A program made the position numbers and the translations under genes. The notes below the pieces were generated by a model that was not told the origin of the DNA, ran no database searches, and was given only the letters and a program-made list of their open reading frames with translations. From NCBI GenBank assembly GCA_963402885.1, contig OY727101.1, positions 15,848,417 through 15,912,416 on the forward strand: DNA of 64,000 bases, written 5' to 3'. Source of the DNA: Antedon bifida (lineage: Eukaryota; Echinodermata; Crinoidea; Comatulida; Antedonidae). This document shows, in pieces, positions 14,101-26,450 of the stretch; position 1 is the first letter of the stretch, and each line of letters opens with the position of its first letter.

Positions 14101-17100
14101 TATATATAATTAATTTTAAAAAGATAGGTATATTTGCCTTAATATTTTTTTAATATTTCTCCTTTTTTTTCTATCTTCACAGGATGGATCGGCTCCTTGG
14201 CATTCGGTATTATGTTTGCGTCATCTCCACTATCAACAGGTCTTTTCAAACGTTATAGCCACAGATTAGTAGCGATCATTGGTGTGTTGATGTGTTGTGC
14301 CGGTTTGGTAGCATCGTCGTTTGCCTACTCAGTAAATTTCCTCTTCTTCTCGTATAGTCTTGTTTTTGGAATCGGCAGCAACTTTGTCGACAATACATCT
14401 TTGCATTTGATTGGGGTGCATTTTCCAAGGAAAAACAGCGCTAGAGCGACCTGTTTTGCTACATTGGGATGGAGTGTAGGTGGGTACTTGGTTTGTTGAT
14501 TAACCTAAATATTAGAAATTGTTATGACGTACGTGGGAGGCTTGTGCACACTGAAACCATCACTCGTTTTGGTTTTCTGTGAGCCTAACCCACATTTATT
14601 GTCTTATTGTTCCAATAATTTATTTATCCATGTTTTCACAAACAAATCCTCTTTTTTTTCAAATTTATAAAATAATAATATTTTATCTTTTTCCATTTTG
14701 GTAACGTTCACTACGTGGTTTTTCCCACTAGAGGACGTTTTGCAAGGACGTACGGGCAACGAAAGTAATTTGACCAATCGCATGAAACAGTTCGGATAGT
14801 CCTTCGCTTCTGATTGGTCAAGTTGCCTGCGTTGCGTCCTAGTAGGAAAACAAACTTAACGAATACTGTCCTCTCATGAACCTGCGTGGCGATATCGTTA
14901 CACTTTGTATTAAAATGATTGCTTTGCTAGTGAATAATAGACAGTATTTCTGAGTTCTTTGTTGATTACGTCATTATCGATAACTTTATTTATCATATTG
15001 AGGGGGAATGGATAAGAATTTGGGTGACCTATTAAACTTTCGCTGAGTAATTATAACGCTACAATATTACCAAATCCTGTATGATGGTACAGGCTATCTG
15101 CAGCTGTCATTAGGTACATCTTAACTGACTATCGCCAGTCAGGTGTATACGTTTAATACATGTTATCTCTTTTGCGATAGTCGGGTTAAGATGGACCTAA
15201 CGACAGCTGTAGAAGCGGGTGGCACTGGTACAGTGTCTGTGAGAACCTCGGTTTACGTATACACCTCAACAACAGTTTGTTGATTATATTTCTGTTTGTC
15301 TTTACTGTACTATACGTTTAGTCATTATTTTAACACAATGATGATACCCTTTGAATTCATTAATAGTAGAGTTGCATATACCAGTGAAATGTATAGGCCT
15401 ACTCTCTATTCGGGTCAGAGGTTGATGACAAAGAGATTAGTGTTCAATGTTTGCCTTGACCGGAGTAATGCTATGTTTAATATTATTTACATTTGCAATA
15501 GTGGAAAACACGCCATGCCCGCTTGAGTCTCGTGACCCATTTAAAAAAGAAAGGTTTCTCTACAATACGGTATTAATAGGCAATTTGTATAAAGTTACAG
15601 TATTACGTAACACGCATTAGCTGCTTCTGGTCTCTGGCAAGTCAATAAACAAGAAAAGCAAAAGCTGTAGCGATATTATCAACTTTTGAACGCGCGCGTA
15701 CATTCTTTGAGTAAACTTTACAGTGGTCACCTCTTTGTCCTGGACCTAGTGCTGCCCTGGTTCTTTCCTCGTAGAATCAGAAACGTTAATTAATCAACAC
15801 AAACAAACTATTCTACAAGTTGTTAAGATAAACATATCCAGCTTATTCGGTACGTAAATTTTTCCTCGTACGTATAATAAAAGATTACATTTAAAGGAAA
15901 TATTTGCATACAATACCCTGTAAAGCAGTCACTGACCTTTAACAACTTATCAATCGTCGGCAACCAGCGGGCGTCATCGCTATCTGTGAACTCATTCAAT
16001 ATCGTCAGCATTATTTTTTCACACACCTGTAATATAGTGTAATGACATAATATTGCGAAACCGAAAGAAATAAACAATATTAATATAGTTTATACGCGTA
16101 ATGATTTCGCACATAGTTATAGGAATGTGTGAAATGAATTAAGTGACGACAACGAAATCAAGATTTCACAATAATCGGCTACAATCACATTGCTAAAACG
16201 TGATACGCCAAACGATATTTTATAATGAAATAATCGGTGAATAGGCCAATGTTATTTACATTTTCGTTAGGTACCGTACATCTTGACCGACTATCGCAAG
16301 TCATATAGAAGTCACGTGTATAAGTTTAATACTTGCAAGGCGATAGTCGGTTAAGATGTATCTTAACGACAGCTGCAGTAAGTATTAAAAAAATAATGAA
16401 CTAATCGGTGAATAGGCCAATGTTATTTACATTTCTTTACTACTTGATTACACATTAATACTATAACATTATTAAACCAGACATTAACTCCCAGCTTCAT
16501 TAACATATGATTCCTGTGAGGTTTTCGTGGTCGCGACGTTTAGGTGAGACGTGAGATCGCTTCCCCTCGATTTCAATTTACATCGATGACTCGTCATATA
16601 AAGTAGACATACGAATATTATAATTAAAAACAATACCGTATAAACGGGAACATTTTGCCGCCTTCTTGTTTTCACGTGAGCAGGTGTGTTTATTTATTCA
16701 TAAGCAATAATTTCTTAATTAAAAGTATACAGAATACAGTACGACCTTAGTGTGACCTTCAGCCTCTCTTATGTCATAATGATGTCGTTGTCCTAAGTCA
16801 CTGACGAAATGAGCAAGTGCGCGCGACACGACAAGCAGAGGCGCGCGAGCTTTTACAATCAAATTTCGATCAAACTTTAAGCTCTGTCTACACTATAAAA
16901 ATTTATGTGACAAAATGCGATGTGCTTATATATGGAACTACCTATTTGGGCACATCACATTTTTTTGTCAAACTAGTTTGATAGTGTAGTCAGAGCTTTA
17001 CACACAATCGATTTTATTTTTTTAAAAAGTCTTAAAAGGTATAATATATTGTGATTAATATAAAGGTCCTTTATTGATATTTATTATTAGATATTTTTAC

Positions 17101-20100
17101 GTATGCACCTCCTCCAAATGTCTAAATTCGTGTCTGCTGTTCCTCCCTGGTTGTTCTGACTAACTCTATGTTTTTGCAAACAGACTTTATGTGAGTAGGC
17201 CTACGACATATTTTACACAGTATTAATAATTTACCATTTTTGTTTCAGGTGCTCTTTCTATGAACCCATTGGCTGAAATTCTTTGCTCAAAATATGGATG
17301 GCGTTGGACATGGCGAATATTTGCCGCGTTTACCTTTGTGGTTGGAATTTTGGTTGTAGCGTTCGAACCAAGGACTGCTCATGGATTTTCCGCGCTGGAC
17401 GATGACTGTAAAAAACCTGAAACGGAAATTATGGTTGTATCGACAGATGAGAAGAAGCGATCGTTGGCGCGAAAACCAAATCACCAACAGACGACAACCG
17501 AGTATATTAAGACATTTATGAAAGCCCTCCAAGCGCCTGGCATCATTTTGTGGTTCATGGGCAACATCTTTTTAAATCTTTCGCTCATCTTTCCTTTTGT
17601 TAATATGGTATGTATATTTATTGATTAAAATTCGTTCTATTTTTTTTATTTCTCAAATTGCCAAGGATAACCACAAGTGAATTCATTTACTATCCTTCTC
17701 AATCCCGTTCACAATACAAACATTATACACAAGATGCTCTATATAAACAAAGACTTATTACAAGTCTTTGGGAGTGGAGTTGTCATGAGAAAAAATCCTG
17801 AAATCCTGACATTATGATATGACAGGACTTGAACTCAGGACCCTCGGATTGGTAGCCAAACATTATAACCACCAAGCCATGCAACTCCACTCCACTTCTA
17901 TATATCCCTATTTATTTTGAATTTTAAATTATGTCTACAGTTCAGAAATGAGTGGCATATTGAATAATTGATTCTTGTTTTATAAAATAAGTAATTAATT
18001 GGTCAGTTATGTTACGAAATTGACTGCCTGAAACTATTAAATGTAATGTTTTACCACACAAGAAAGGGGAAACAAAATCGTCATGGATAATTTATGCTAA
18101 ACACAATGAAATTGGGACAACCCCGCAAAGACAAAAGAAAATCAACTTTCCAAAATTCAAACACACAAGGACCGACTGACAAGCAGACAGAAACTGTATC
18201 CACCGATAATTGACAGAATGCCAAACATTGTTGTACCGGTAGTGATGTAACGCACATTCAGGAATCTATTTATTATCGCATTGTGGTTAATTAAACTTGT
18301 TAATTAGGAAATAATTAATCATATAAGCTTATATTGCTTTGTTTGATTATTGAGTTAACATGCATTTATGCGAAATTCCTTTTTGTAGTATCACAGAATG
18401 TTGGAACAGAATACAACGTATTGTCTGAAATCAGGCTATGTGTAACTATTTGCCAAGTGACCGTGTCCCTATTGCCAAATTCCCTTAAAAAGAACAACGT
18501 ACAAATTAACTTAATTTGTATGCCTAACACTATTTTAAACACTTCCTCCAAAGTGTCAACAATTTCGAAATGTGTATTGAAATTGTTACCTGAATTAATC
18601 TCATCAGCCAGACTTTTAACTGTCTGGAATTTTGAAATTCATAATTTTGAATAATAAAAGAGAATTTTAAATAGATTTTACTTCTTTTCTTTGTGGTAAT
18701 CGGTGGAATTACGGTAGTCAAATCGGTATAGAATTATAAAATCTCCGACGTAGCAAAATTGCAATTCAAGTAAAGTCTGAAAATAAAATGTTTTACAATA
18801 ATTATATTATATGTATTACTAAATATCCTATGATACTTCGGAGATAGATACATACAGTACTGAGAATCGGCTGTATATTCAGTGCTATGTATGACGTGAA
18901 ATGTATAATATAGGCCTAGTTCACCAAATGAATATAGTGTTATTTTCTTACAGATGAAATTCATGACTACCAGTGGTATCTCAAAGGCTAATGCTGCAAT
19001 GGTGCTCCTAGTCGTTGGCGTAGGAGACTTTATTGGCCGATTTCTCAGTACTGTATTTGGAGATCACATTTGGTTCCCGTCAATCTACATCTATCCTATT
19101 TTTTCAGTAATCATGGCGGGTATAACGTGTAGTCTAGTTTTTGCAAATACATACGCTCACCTCATAGTTTATGCAATAGGTAAGTATTTTTGTATTTTTT
19201 TTTCACTTTTAATAAATTAATGGGTCATACCGGTAATGGGCTTTGAGGCTGTTTTTACCGCCAACAATATACCGCGGTAAAAAACGGTATTTTATAAAAT
19301 AAGGTACGGTTTTTTTTGTGTTAGCGGTTTCTCAAAGATACCGTGTTAAAATACCATATTTTATAGGCCTACTCTGGATCGTTCGTCGATATGATACGGT
19401 CTTTGTCAATAGATATCGCATATTTTCATTTTTAAAATAGCCTATTTGTAATATATCGTTTAAAATCTGACGGAAATAATAAATTATTGTTCACCTACAC
19501 AATGTCAATATATTACAACTCTTTAATTTTCACTTTTGAAGATGATAAATTATCAATAAAGTTCCGTTACTTGCAAAGTCCAGTATTTTATCTGACAATG
19601 TTATCATTAATAAAACGCACATGTTATCACAATGAATACGCTCATTCAACCTATGATTTGAATCCTTATCGTTAATTACTTAACCCTCCTCGAATACACC
19701 CCATATCTTTGATTGACGAAAGGGCTGACAGATAAATGAAAAACGTTATTATCACATTTGATTGGATTTTCAATGGTTTGTTTGTTAACTTTTGTAAAAC
19801 TAGGTTCATCATCAAAATACTCATGTTTATTTTGTGTATGACTAACCACTTATAAGTTTATACTTCAAACAAACCGTGCTGTTTATCGGGTCATGAGGTG
19901 GGCGCAGACAAAGGGTTATATAACATTATTGATGTTTCAAGTTAATGTTTACCTTGCTCAAACAATGAAACAGGGTACATTAATGGATTTAGCAAGTCAT
20001 TGCGTAATTTGTATCTGTATAATACTGTATTAGTATTCCAGAGGGCGTTTCGATTTTTTTTTCTGTTTTTAGCTCGCTCAAGTAGTATACGTATGAAACG

Positions 20101-20891
20101 TCATGTGTGCCACTTAATTTTTAATTTTTTTACAAATTTATTATAGTTATCGGAACATGTACGGGAATTGTAAATAGTATGCTGTTTAAAGCCACGATGG
20201 ACTTGTTCGGCAGTAAAATTTTAGCAGAGTCTTGGACGATATCCTTACTGGCTGCTGGTATTGGTGTTATGGTTGGCCCAACTGTAGCAGGTAAGATATA
20301 CATTCGATACGCGTGTGTAAGAGCTAAAGCTTGGTTTCCACTAGGGCGCAAACGCAATGACCTATTTTAACGTAAGCGATTTAACCAATGACAAAAAGTG
20401 AGAGTTCGGATAACACATCGCTTGTGATTGTTTAAATTTCTTGCGGCGCGCTTACGTCCTAGTGGGAACCAAGCCTTATGGGAACCAAGCTTAAGAACCC
20501 GGAATGGTTATGTGGGTGGGAAGTTGTATCGCCAGATACAGCTAGACTCGTTTCTAGAGGACTTGCGATAGTCGGCTAGACTCTATCTAGTGACAGCTGG
20601 ATATCTGTTGCTCTATCTACTATTGATTATTTACGTTGTTATATTATTGTCTTATCTTCTATAGGTCTCTCCTACGATATTACTGGCAAGTTCAATATCG
20701 CTTTCTTCATCAGCACCGGATTTTTCTTGACGGCCTTAGTACTAACGTTAGCGATTCCGTATTGCCAAAGGAAGGCTGACTGGCGACCTGAACCGATGAA
20801 GAAAAACGAACACGTCATTCAGGAAACTGTCGGTATTTTTGCAACGCCAAAAGACGAAGAGCTCGTGGATCATTACGTAACTGCAGTATGA
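8187..20891 (+). CDS. Monocarboxylate-transporter-like protein (SLC16 family, MFS)
   Basis: Six coding exons: 8187-8364, 14183-14479, 17249-17607, 18954-19179, 20147-20290 and 20665-20891, joined in frame to give 476 aa. The protein looks like a 12-helix plasma-membrane transporter with the long SLC16-type central loop (about residues 200-250, rich in Lys/Glu). It shows the MCT signatures GWIGSL after helix 1, RWTWRIFAAF after helix 5, and DFIGRF in the helix 8 region. Asp303 and Arg307 in that motif keep the Asp-x3-Arg spacing known to be needed for proton-coupled lactate transport in MCT1. The usual helix 1 DGGWGW is reduced to TKGW, so the substrate may differ. The C-terminus is FATPKDEELVDHYVTAV. 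ATG at 8187 is chosen because the frame upstream to 8103 has no ATG. Paralogue and substrate cannot be assigned. Confidence 0.9.
9408..9490 (+). mobile_element. tRNA-derived SINE fragment with (TTCTA)n tail
   Basis: GGCACTGTAGCTCAGCCTGC resembles a tRNA A-box, and GGTTCAAAGCC resembles a B-box. These are followed directly by five tandem TTCTA units, a typical simple-repeat SINE tail. It is short and degenerate. Confidence 0.5.
9511..9676. mobile_element. Hairpin MITE, family 1, copy 2
   Basis: Starts AAGCACTGTCTACACTATC, ends GATAGTGTAGACAAAGCTT's degenerate equivalent, with the internal TGTGATGTGCCC / GGGCACATCACA pair. Inside intron 1 of the SLC16-like gene. Confidence 0.8.
10855..10935. 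repeat. GTAGAACC / GGGGACACC family fragment
   Basis: Contains GGGGTGTCCCCTGATG and AGTGTCCCCTGAAAAGCGG, the same core as the repeats near 6880-7090 and 38710. Fragmentary. Confidence 0.45.
11276..11422. mobile_element. Inverted-repeat element, family 2, copy 1
   Basis: Left arm GGTTTGGTTCCCAC...AACGTAAGCGC...TTTAACCAATCACGA is mirrored by TCGTGATTGGTCAAA...GCGCTTACGT...AGTTGAGAACCAC. A short non-coding foldback element; related copies lie at about 14715 and 20328. Confidence 0.7.
14715..14856. mobile_element. Inverted-repeat element, family 2, copy 2
   Basis: GTTTTTCCCACTAG...TTTGACCAATCGC on the left is mirrored by CTGATTGGTCAAG...CGTCCTAGTAGGAAAAC on the right. In intron 2 of the SLC16-like gene. 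Confidence 0.7.
15101..15209. mobile_element. Inverted-repeat element, family 3, copy 1
   Basis: CAGCTGTCATTAGGTACATC and TTAACTGACTATCGC are mirrored by GCGATAGTCGGGTTAAG and GGACCTAACGACAGCTG. In SLC16-like intron 2. Confidence 0.75.
16265..16378. mobile_element. Inverted-repeat element, family 3, copy 2
   Basis: GTTAGGTACCGTACATCTTG plus CCGACTATCGC is mirrored by GCGATAGTCGGTTAAG and ATCTTAACGACAGCTG. In SLC16-like intron 2. A 40-bp stretch near 16215-16260 is repeated near 16396-16440 (CGGTGAATAGGCCAATGTT), so the element is flanked by a direct duplication. Confidence 0.7.
16877..17000. mobile_element. Hairpin MITE, family 1, copy 3 (short form)
   Basis: TTAAGCTCTGTCTACACTAT at the left end and ATAGTGTAGTCAGAGCTTTA at the right end, with a shortened interior. 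In SLC16-like intron 2. Confidence 0.8.
17725..17895 (-). mobile_element. tRNA-derived SINE, family B, copy 1
   Basis: Read on the minus strand it begins GGAGTTGCATGGCTTGGTGG (A-box region), then GAGTTCAAGTCCTG (B-box), followed by a non-tRNA body containing CCCAAAGACTTGTAATAAGT and AGAGCATCTTGTGT. The same body occurs at 57120-57250. In SLC16-like intron 3. Confidence 0.7.
20328..20477. mobile_element. Inverted-repeat element, family 2, copy 3
   Basis: GCTTGGTTTCCACTAGGGCG is mirrored by CGTCCTAGTGGGAACCAAGC, with internal AACGTAAGCG / CGCGCTTACG. Begins 40 bp after the exon 5 donor of the SLC16-like gene. An extra GGGAACCAAGC follows at about 20480. Confidence 0.8.
20528..20600. mobile_element. 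Inverted-repeat element, family 3, fragment
   Basis: Contains ACTTGCGATAGTCGGCTAGA and TAGTGACAGCTGG, the right arm of family 3, with only a partial left arm. In the last intron of the SLC16-like gene. Confidence 0.5.
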
Positions 20892-23800
20892 ATTAATCAA
20901 ACGCCAAATAATTGATACGATATAATTGCCATTATTTTTACGTAAATAAGATGAAAAACATATAAGTAACGTTACGTTAATCAAACATTTAAAACAAATT
21001 TTATCGTCGATTTTTATAAATGACGGCAGATTGTTTTACGCGTCGTAAATGATGAAATACGTGAATACAATGAATCTGATGTATGGTCTATAGGCCTAAA
21101 CACGCCGGCGGTTTAGGATGTTTGAAGACCAAAGAAAAACAACAGTACAAAGATTTTACAAAGCTGCAGAATATCAACGTGTATTTTGTATAGAATTATT
21201 TGTTTTAATGTAATAATAATTACAATTATACAACCAGTGACATTGGCTATTTTAGTAAATACAATGTTTTACTCATAGAAAGGCATATTACGTTTTTACG
21301 CGCACTCCTCATTGTAGTGATACCGATACAATTACGTTTAGTTCAGCGTAATTTATTGTTTGCGTTTAACGTTAATACGGCTAGCCTAGTAAGATACAAA
21401 TAAGTTACCATGTGGTGTAATTACTACGGAAAATAATTGATACTTTCAACGTGCACTTTATTAATTACAATTTGTGCACGTTATGTATAATAGCTCTGTA
21501 ATATAATATTTGTTTATAACCTATTTACTAAAGTATATTTGTCTCGGAAGTTTTTTTTATGTTTATCTAAGATCATTATATTTCTACACCTGCGATTTGA
21601 ATTCCGATGCTTTTACATTCAGTAGAATAGAAAACGCGTCAAAACATTCATAAACGCGTTTTATAATAGGTATCGTATTTTAAGAAAAACGCTTAATACT
21701 GTAGGATAGTTTTATAATGTATATATAACTATGTTCATACGAGCTTGATATTTTTTATCTGAAACATTATTGATAAGTGTCAAAATTGTCTCAACTCCTG
21801 ATGTGTCGTAAAGAGCCGCCAAGCAATATCATGTAAATACATCACGAAGAGCGTGTTTTCAAATAAGAATGCGTTACATTACAATTAAATAATTGTATAT
21901 TACAACAAATTTAACCTATTAGACACCAGTTTATATTTATATTAAGTATTTTATCATTTTTCATGTAGTCTATTGTAATTAAATAACGTTTAAAACATTA
22001 GATAGAAAGTAAGACGGATTTATAATACATACAACGCGACTACATTTATACTTTATCGTCATGACGTCATGAATACCGGCGCTTTAGTGTGTACGTGTAT
22101 ATTATCGTCAGTGACGTAATAAGTAGACGTAAAAGTGACGGTAGCGTACACAAGTTGTGTTCTTATCAACAGCCCACGTCAAATTTGTGTCAGTGACGTT
22201 ATGGGCCAACAGGTCAGTACATAAGATAAGAGGTTGATAGGGAATAATAAGGTGTGCAATTTGTCAATAGAATGTAGGAATGTAGGATTTTGATATTTAA
22301 ATTAGTTTAATGCATGCTAGGCCCTACATTAAGGTACTATCTGCACACGTTCAAACATTTTTTCACCTGCCAAATCAAGCCGGAGAGAGTAAAACTAATT
22401 TTCGAAATATAGGCCTAGTCCTACTAATAGAGATACATGTAGTTTAGTGATAAGCAAAACTTTTAAGGAATGAGGGGGCGATATGAGTATATCCCAGCAG
22501 GATTGAAACTGTTTGTCATTGTGTTTTTCAAACCATATCTTTGTAGAATTAGGCTTAGACATGTATTGCTTTTTATACAACTCATTAAATGATATGTACT
22601 TTACGCATGTACGCGCACAAATACTATTATTACGTAATCAGGTAATTTAGAACAGTAATAATTATTTAATTGTTTTAATTATTGTCCTATCCTTGAAGTT
22701 CCCGATTCTGTGTACTGTATCTATAATTTGTACAGTGTCATAAGCAAATGATGTGATATAGTATCACATGTGAGGCCTGCATACCTATAACAATACGCCA
22801 CGTGTGATATAATAATGTATTACAGAACATGTCTATGATGGACATAATAGTGTCATATGCGATATACTAGAATCGGGTGATGTTATACAGATAATAATTA
22901 CCTGTTTATTGTTCATTTCTATTGCGTTTTTATCTATCTGATAACAATTGTTCCCCTGTTTCATAAAGTTCGCATGCAATGTTTGCCCAATGTACACCAT
23001 TTCGATGGGTATGTCAATATTTTTTACTGCTGAGAGAGGCACCGGACTTTGAGTCCAAAGGCCATGTCAGTAAATACCACTTAATATTATACGTGACCCA
23101 AAAGGCAGAGAAAACAGCCAGAAAGGCCATACCGTCCTTTAGTTGGTACAGGCCTAGCCTTAACCAAACGCTAATTGCCACAAATATTAGTACTATTAAC
23201 TGACGAACGGGTTAATGCCGTTTGTTAGGACCAAAATATTCAATCACGAGTTCAAATCTCGTACTGCTATATTCTATATTTTTCAATTTGATTAAAAATT
23301 AAAATTGAATGAATTGTGTGATATACTTTTTATTTATTTCTCTGACTTAAATATTGATTGATTAATATTTGCACGTAAATGATCGAATACGCGCCCAAAA
23401 CAGGATAGGTCAATTATGTAGTAGTAGTAGTACTGTAATTGTTGGAAGTCACGTGGGTTGGTTGTACAGTGGGCGGGGGAAAATTACACTATATATAAAT
23501 TATAACGAAGAAGATGATAGTAATGATAATTATGATAATACACCAATTCGAGTAAATTGATAACAAACTTCAAATAATTAATGTCATTTTGTTTTTTTTA
23601 AAAGGACAACCATAATTAGGCCTAATATTTCAGAAATTGAAATAGAGCCCTCAACGATCAGTTTTGCCAAACTTATTTCAACAGAGAGGGAGCAACAGCG
23701 GTTACGAATTATATTTTGCATATTTTTTAGACATCGGTTGATTTAGTTTCGATTCGTTAGTAGTTCGGTCATTGAGAAATCTTTTATCCGGTTTGTTAGA

Positions 23801-24640
23801 ATCTTTGTATTATAGGCCGGTCGTTTGGTACTATACTAATCTTAGTTTCTTAACGTATGCCACTAACGAAATCGAGAGACAACAATGGATATAAGATGTA
23901 AAAATGACTCGAGCAAATTAGGTCTCCAAGAAACACCATAATGATTCCAAAGGGTCTTTCACACGTGTTCCTGCACGATTCCGGCGCCAGCAAATCAAGC
24001 GTCAATGTTTCGTTTTCACGACACTCCACGCGTCTATGTGCCGATCGATATGTAAAACTGAGAAAGATGTACTATATATCTATATAGGCATCCTGTCAAA
24101 GAAAAGGGAAGTTTCTCGAATGCGTAACCCTTTTTTCTAGGCATAAGGCTATAGCTAATCCCCCCCCCCCCCAAAACGTCATTCTAAAATTTAAAATAAA
24201 ATCAATTTCAGGTCCATTTTATATAGAGTATGATATATTATCGGCCTAGGCCCTAACATTAGACCACATTAGAAGGAAACGCTGAAAAAAACAAATTAGA
24301 ACCTTTGTTGTTGAATATGAACAACACAAACTGTTGTTGTTCACATCATGGAGGAAATATAAATTCGAACGTTTCCTCTAATGATCATCACAAGACAGTA
24401 CAAATGAGGTTTACAATTCATGTCGATTGCGATTTACCTATGAATGGTCTTCGTACTTATTATTGATTATTTCATTGTATTTTCTTCCTCTTCTGATAGT
24501 CAAGGTGATGGTTTTATTGTGAGCCTCGAAACTACGCGAATAAAAGAAGCTTTTCTTGTAGTCGAGTTAGAGAGGCGAAGTGGTTTATTTTAGGCCTAGA
24601 ACTATAAATTGATTGAAATATCTTACTAATTTTCTTAGCT
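20892..24640. other. Intergenic region with 3' UTR of the SLC16-like gene
   Basis: The first part must hold the transporter 3' UTR, but no clear polyadenylation site was fixed. The rest is AT-rich with several CpG/TGACGT-rich patches (22050-22210) and a poly-C run near 24164. No coding exon was recognised. Confidence 0.5.
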
Positions 24641-26450
24641 ATGGCGTTAAGCTGTGATGTAGAGTTGTCACTGTTCTTCGTTATATTTTGTCTATGTTGC
24701 GGTGAGTTATTGTGTTTTATTTTATTGCTTGTGTTTTACATTTAAAAATACTTCTTCCATATTGCTTAAGTCTGCTAGTTAGTAACATCCATAATGTTAT
24801 TGATGTTGCACCCACAATGATGGATTGAGAAATGATAGAGTAACAAGAACTTACCTTTTACTATACTTGGGAAGAAATAGGCCCGTTCAGATTAATTGTT
24901 TCTACCCACCAAAGAGCGATACCTGTGCCCATAAAATCGACTTACCAGGGTAAATAACTAAGCCTAAACGTGACTTTGTTTTACAGCTCCGTGTATGTGT
25001 GATTATTGTGATCAATACTATGATTCGTATGCGGCAACGAATTGGGGATTCAGTTGCCCTCGATTGCTCAGCGATGGACCAGATGACGTCCATTGCTGTG
25101 GATCAGCGTCAACCGGGAAATACTGCTGCAATAAGCAAGAAAAGGAGGATTGGTTAAATACAAATGATGACCATGGGTACGTTAGGTCATAGATGATGGT
25201 AGTGGTGTTGACCATGGTACGTTAGGTCATAGATGATGGTAGTGGTGTTGACCATGGTACGTTAGGTCATAGATGATGGTAGTGGTGTTGACCATGGTAC
25301 GTTAGGTCATAGATGATGGTAGTGGTGTTGAACATGGTACGTTAGGTCATAGATGATGGTAGTGGTGTTGACCATGGTACGTTAGGTCATAGATGATAGT
25401 AGTGTTGTCGATGATGGTGACGTTGACAAGAGGATTGGGCAAGTACCAATAATGACCATGGTTAGGTCATAGATGATGGTGTTGTCGACGATGATGGTGT
25501 TGTCGACGATGATGGTGTTGTCGATGATGGTGATGTTGACAGAAGGATTTGTCAACCACCAATGATTACTATGGGTACGTTAGGTCATGGATGATGGTGG
25601 TGGTGTCGATGATGTTGATGTTGACAGAAGGATTGGTCAACCACCAATGATGACTATGGGTACGTTAGGTCATGGATGATGGTGGTGGTGTCGATGGTGG
25701 TGACGTTGACAGAAGGATTGGTCAACCACCAATGATGACTAGGGTACGTTAGTTAGATGGTGGTGGTGGTGGATGAACTGAGGATTACATTGGTCATTTT
25801 TGTATACTTAGCCCATGTAAAGGAATCGTGCAATAGCCAAACTATTTAATGATTCTTTCAGTATCAATAGCTTGGTAGCAGTGGTAATTGCTTTTGTAGT
25901 AATAGTTACGATCTTCCTGTTCTTTACTGCTGTTGCGTGGTTTGCCATGCATGATTCTAGTAAACAGACATCTTCAAGAAGACATGCTATAGGTACGTAA
26001 GATGAACGGACATTTGTTATTTTTCTTTTAAATATTAAACACTTTATTGATTGATCGGTGACGTCACAAACACACACGATTATCGTCTAATTGTGTCTGG
26101 TAAAATACCCACGGAATATTTATATTAATAAACATCATTTTTGTGCAATTTGATGTATTTTCTTTTAGTTTTATTGTCTTAATTAGACAAAATGAATTTC
26201 CATTTTAAGTGGACCAATACAATTTCTTGAATCTTGAAGCTTTAATGGTTTTTTTTCCTGTGTAGAAGCTAGAGTTAATCCGACGGCAAGCACGCAGATT
26301 ATATCTCCACCGCCATACCACATAGCAGCAGCACCATTGCCGTCCTACACAGAATTATATCATGACTCTGGGAATGGCAGATGTTTGAACACTGTGTCAG
26401 GACAGTTGCTGGAACCATTTACCACCCAACCAGTATTAAATGAAAAGTAA
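24641..26450 (+). CDS. Shisa-like single-pass membrane protein
   Basis: Four exons, 24641-24701, 24987-25176, 25862-25992 and 26266-26450, join in frame to 188 aa. Residues 1-20 form a hydrophobic signal peptide. Next comes a Cys-rich ectodomain with the Shisa spacing: CDYC, a Trp-Gly-Phe-Ser-Cys-Pro, then HCCG and YCC. Exon 3 encodes a transmembrane helix (about residues 88-110) followed by basic residues. The cytoplasmic tail is Pro/Tyr-rich with PPPY at 142-145 and PSYTEL at 153-158. Family knowledge: Shisa and WBP1/VOPP-type proteins have this layout, and PPxY motifs bind WW-domain proteins such as NEDD4-type ubiquitin ligases. This is typical of adaptors that control receptor trafficking; the partner here is unknown. 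The splicing phase matches at every junction. Confidence 0.85.
25176..25770 (+). repeat. Minisatellite in Shisa-like intron 2, 40-bp unit then longer units
   Basis: Six near-identical 40-bp units start at 25176, 25216, 25256, 25296, 25336 and 25376. The core is GGTACGTTAGGTCATAGATG followed by ATGGTAGTGGTGTTGACCAT. They are followed by TCGATGATGGTG-type units and three longer units containing GAAGGATTGGTCAACCACCA. The first unit overlaps the exon 2 donor, so every unit carries a copy of CATGGTACGT, i.e. the splice-site sequence. Confidence 0.9.

Larger units (their letters stand above)
8365..14182 (+). other. Intron 1 of the SLC16-like gene, repeat-rich
   Basis: A 5.8-kb intron with no exon recognised inside. 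It contains an AT palindrome near 9090-9130, a tRNA-like SINE with a (TTCTA)n tail, a family 1 hairpin MITE, a GGGGACACC-type repeat near 10860 and a family 2 inverted repeat near 11276. A further degenerate TTGACCAA / TTGGTCAA pair lies at 12419-12474. Confidence 0.6.

Noticed and set aside
19225-19365. Palindromic ACCGCGGTAAAAAACGGTA stretch in SLC16-like intron 4
   Set aside because: Several short inverted blocks but no clear paired ends; probably a decayed repeat, left uncalled.
22833-23042. Minus-strand frame with a VYIGQT-like string, suggestive of GIY-YIG
   Set aside because: The surrounding residues lack the rest of the GIY-YIG pattern (no Arg/Glu helix), so the match is too short.
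25176-25770. Possible CRISPR-like array of direct repeats
   Set aside because: Units are contiguous with no unique spacers, in an animal intron; this is a minisatellite.
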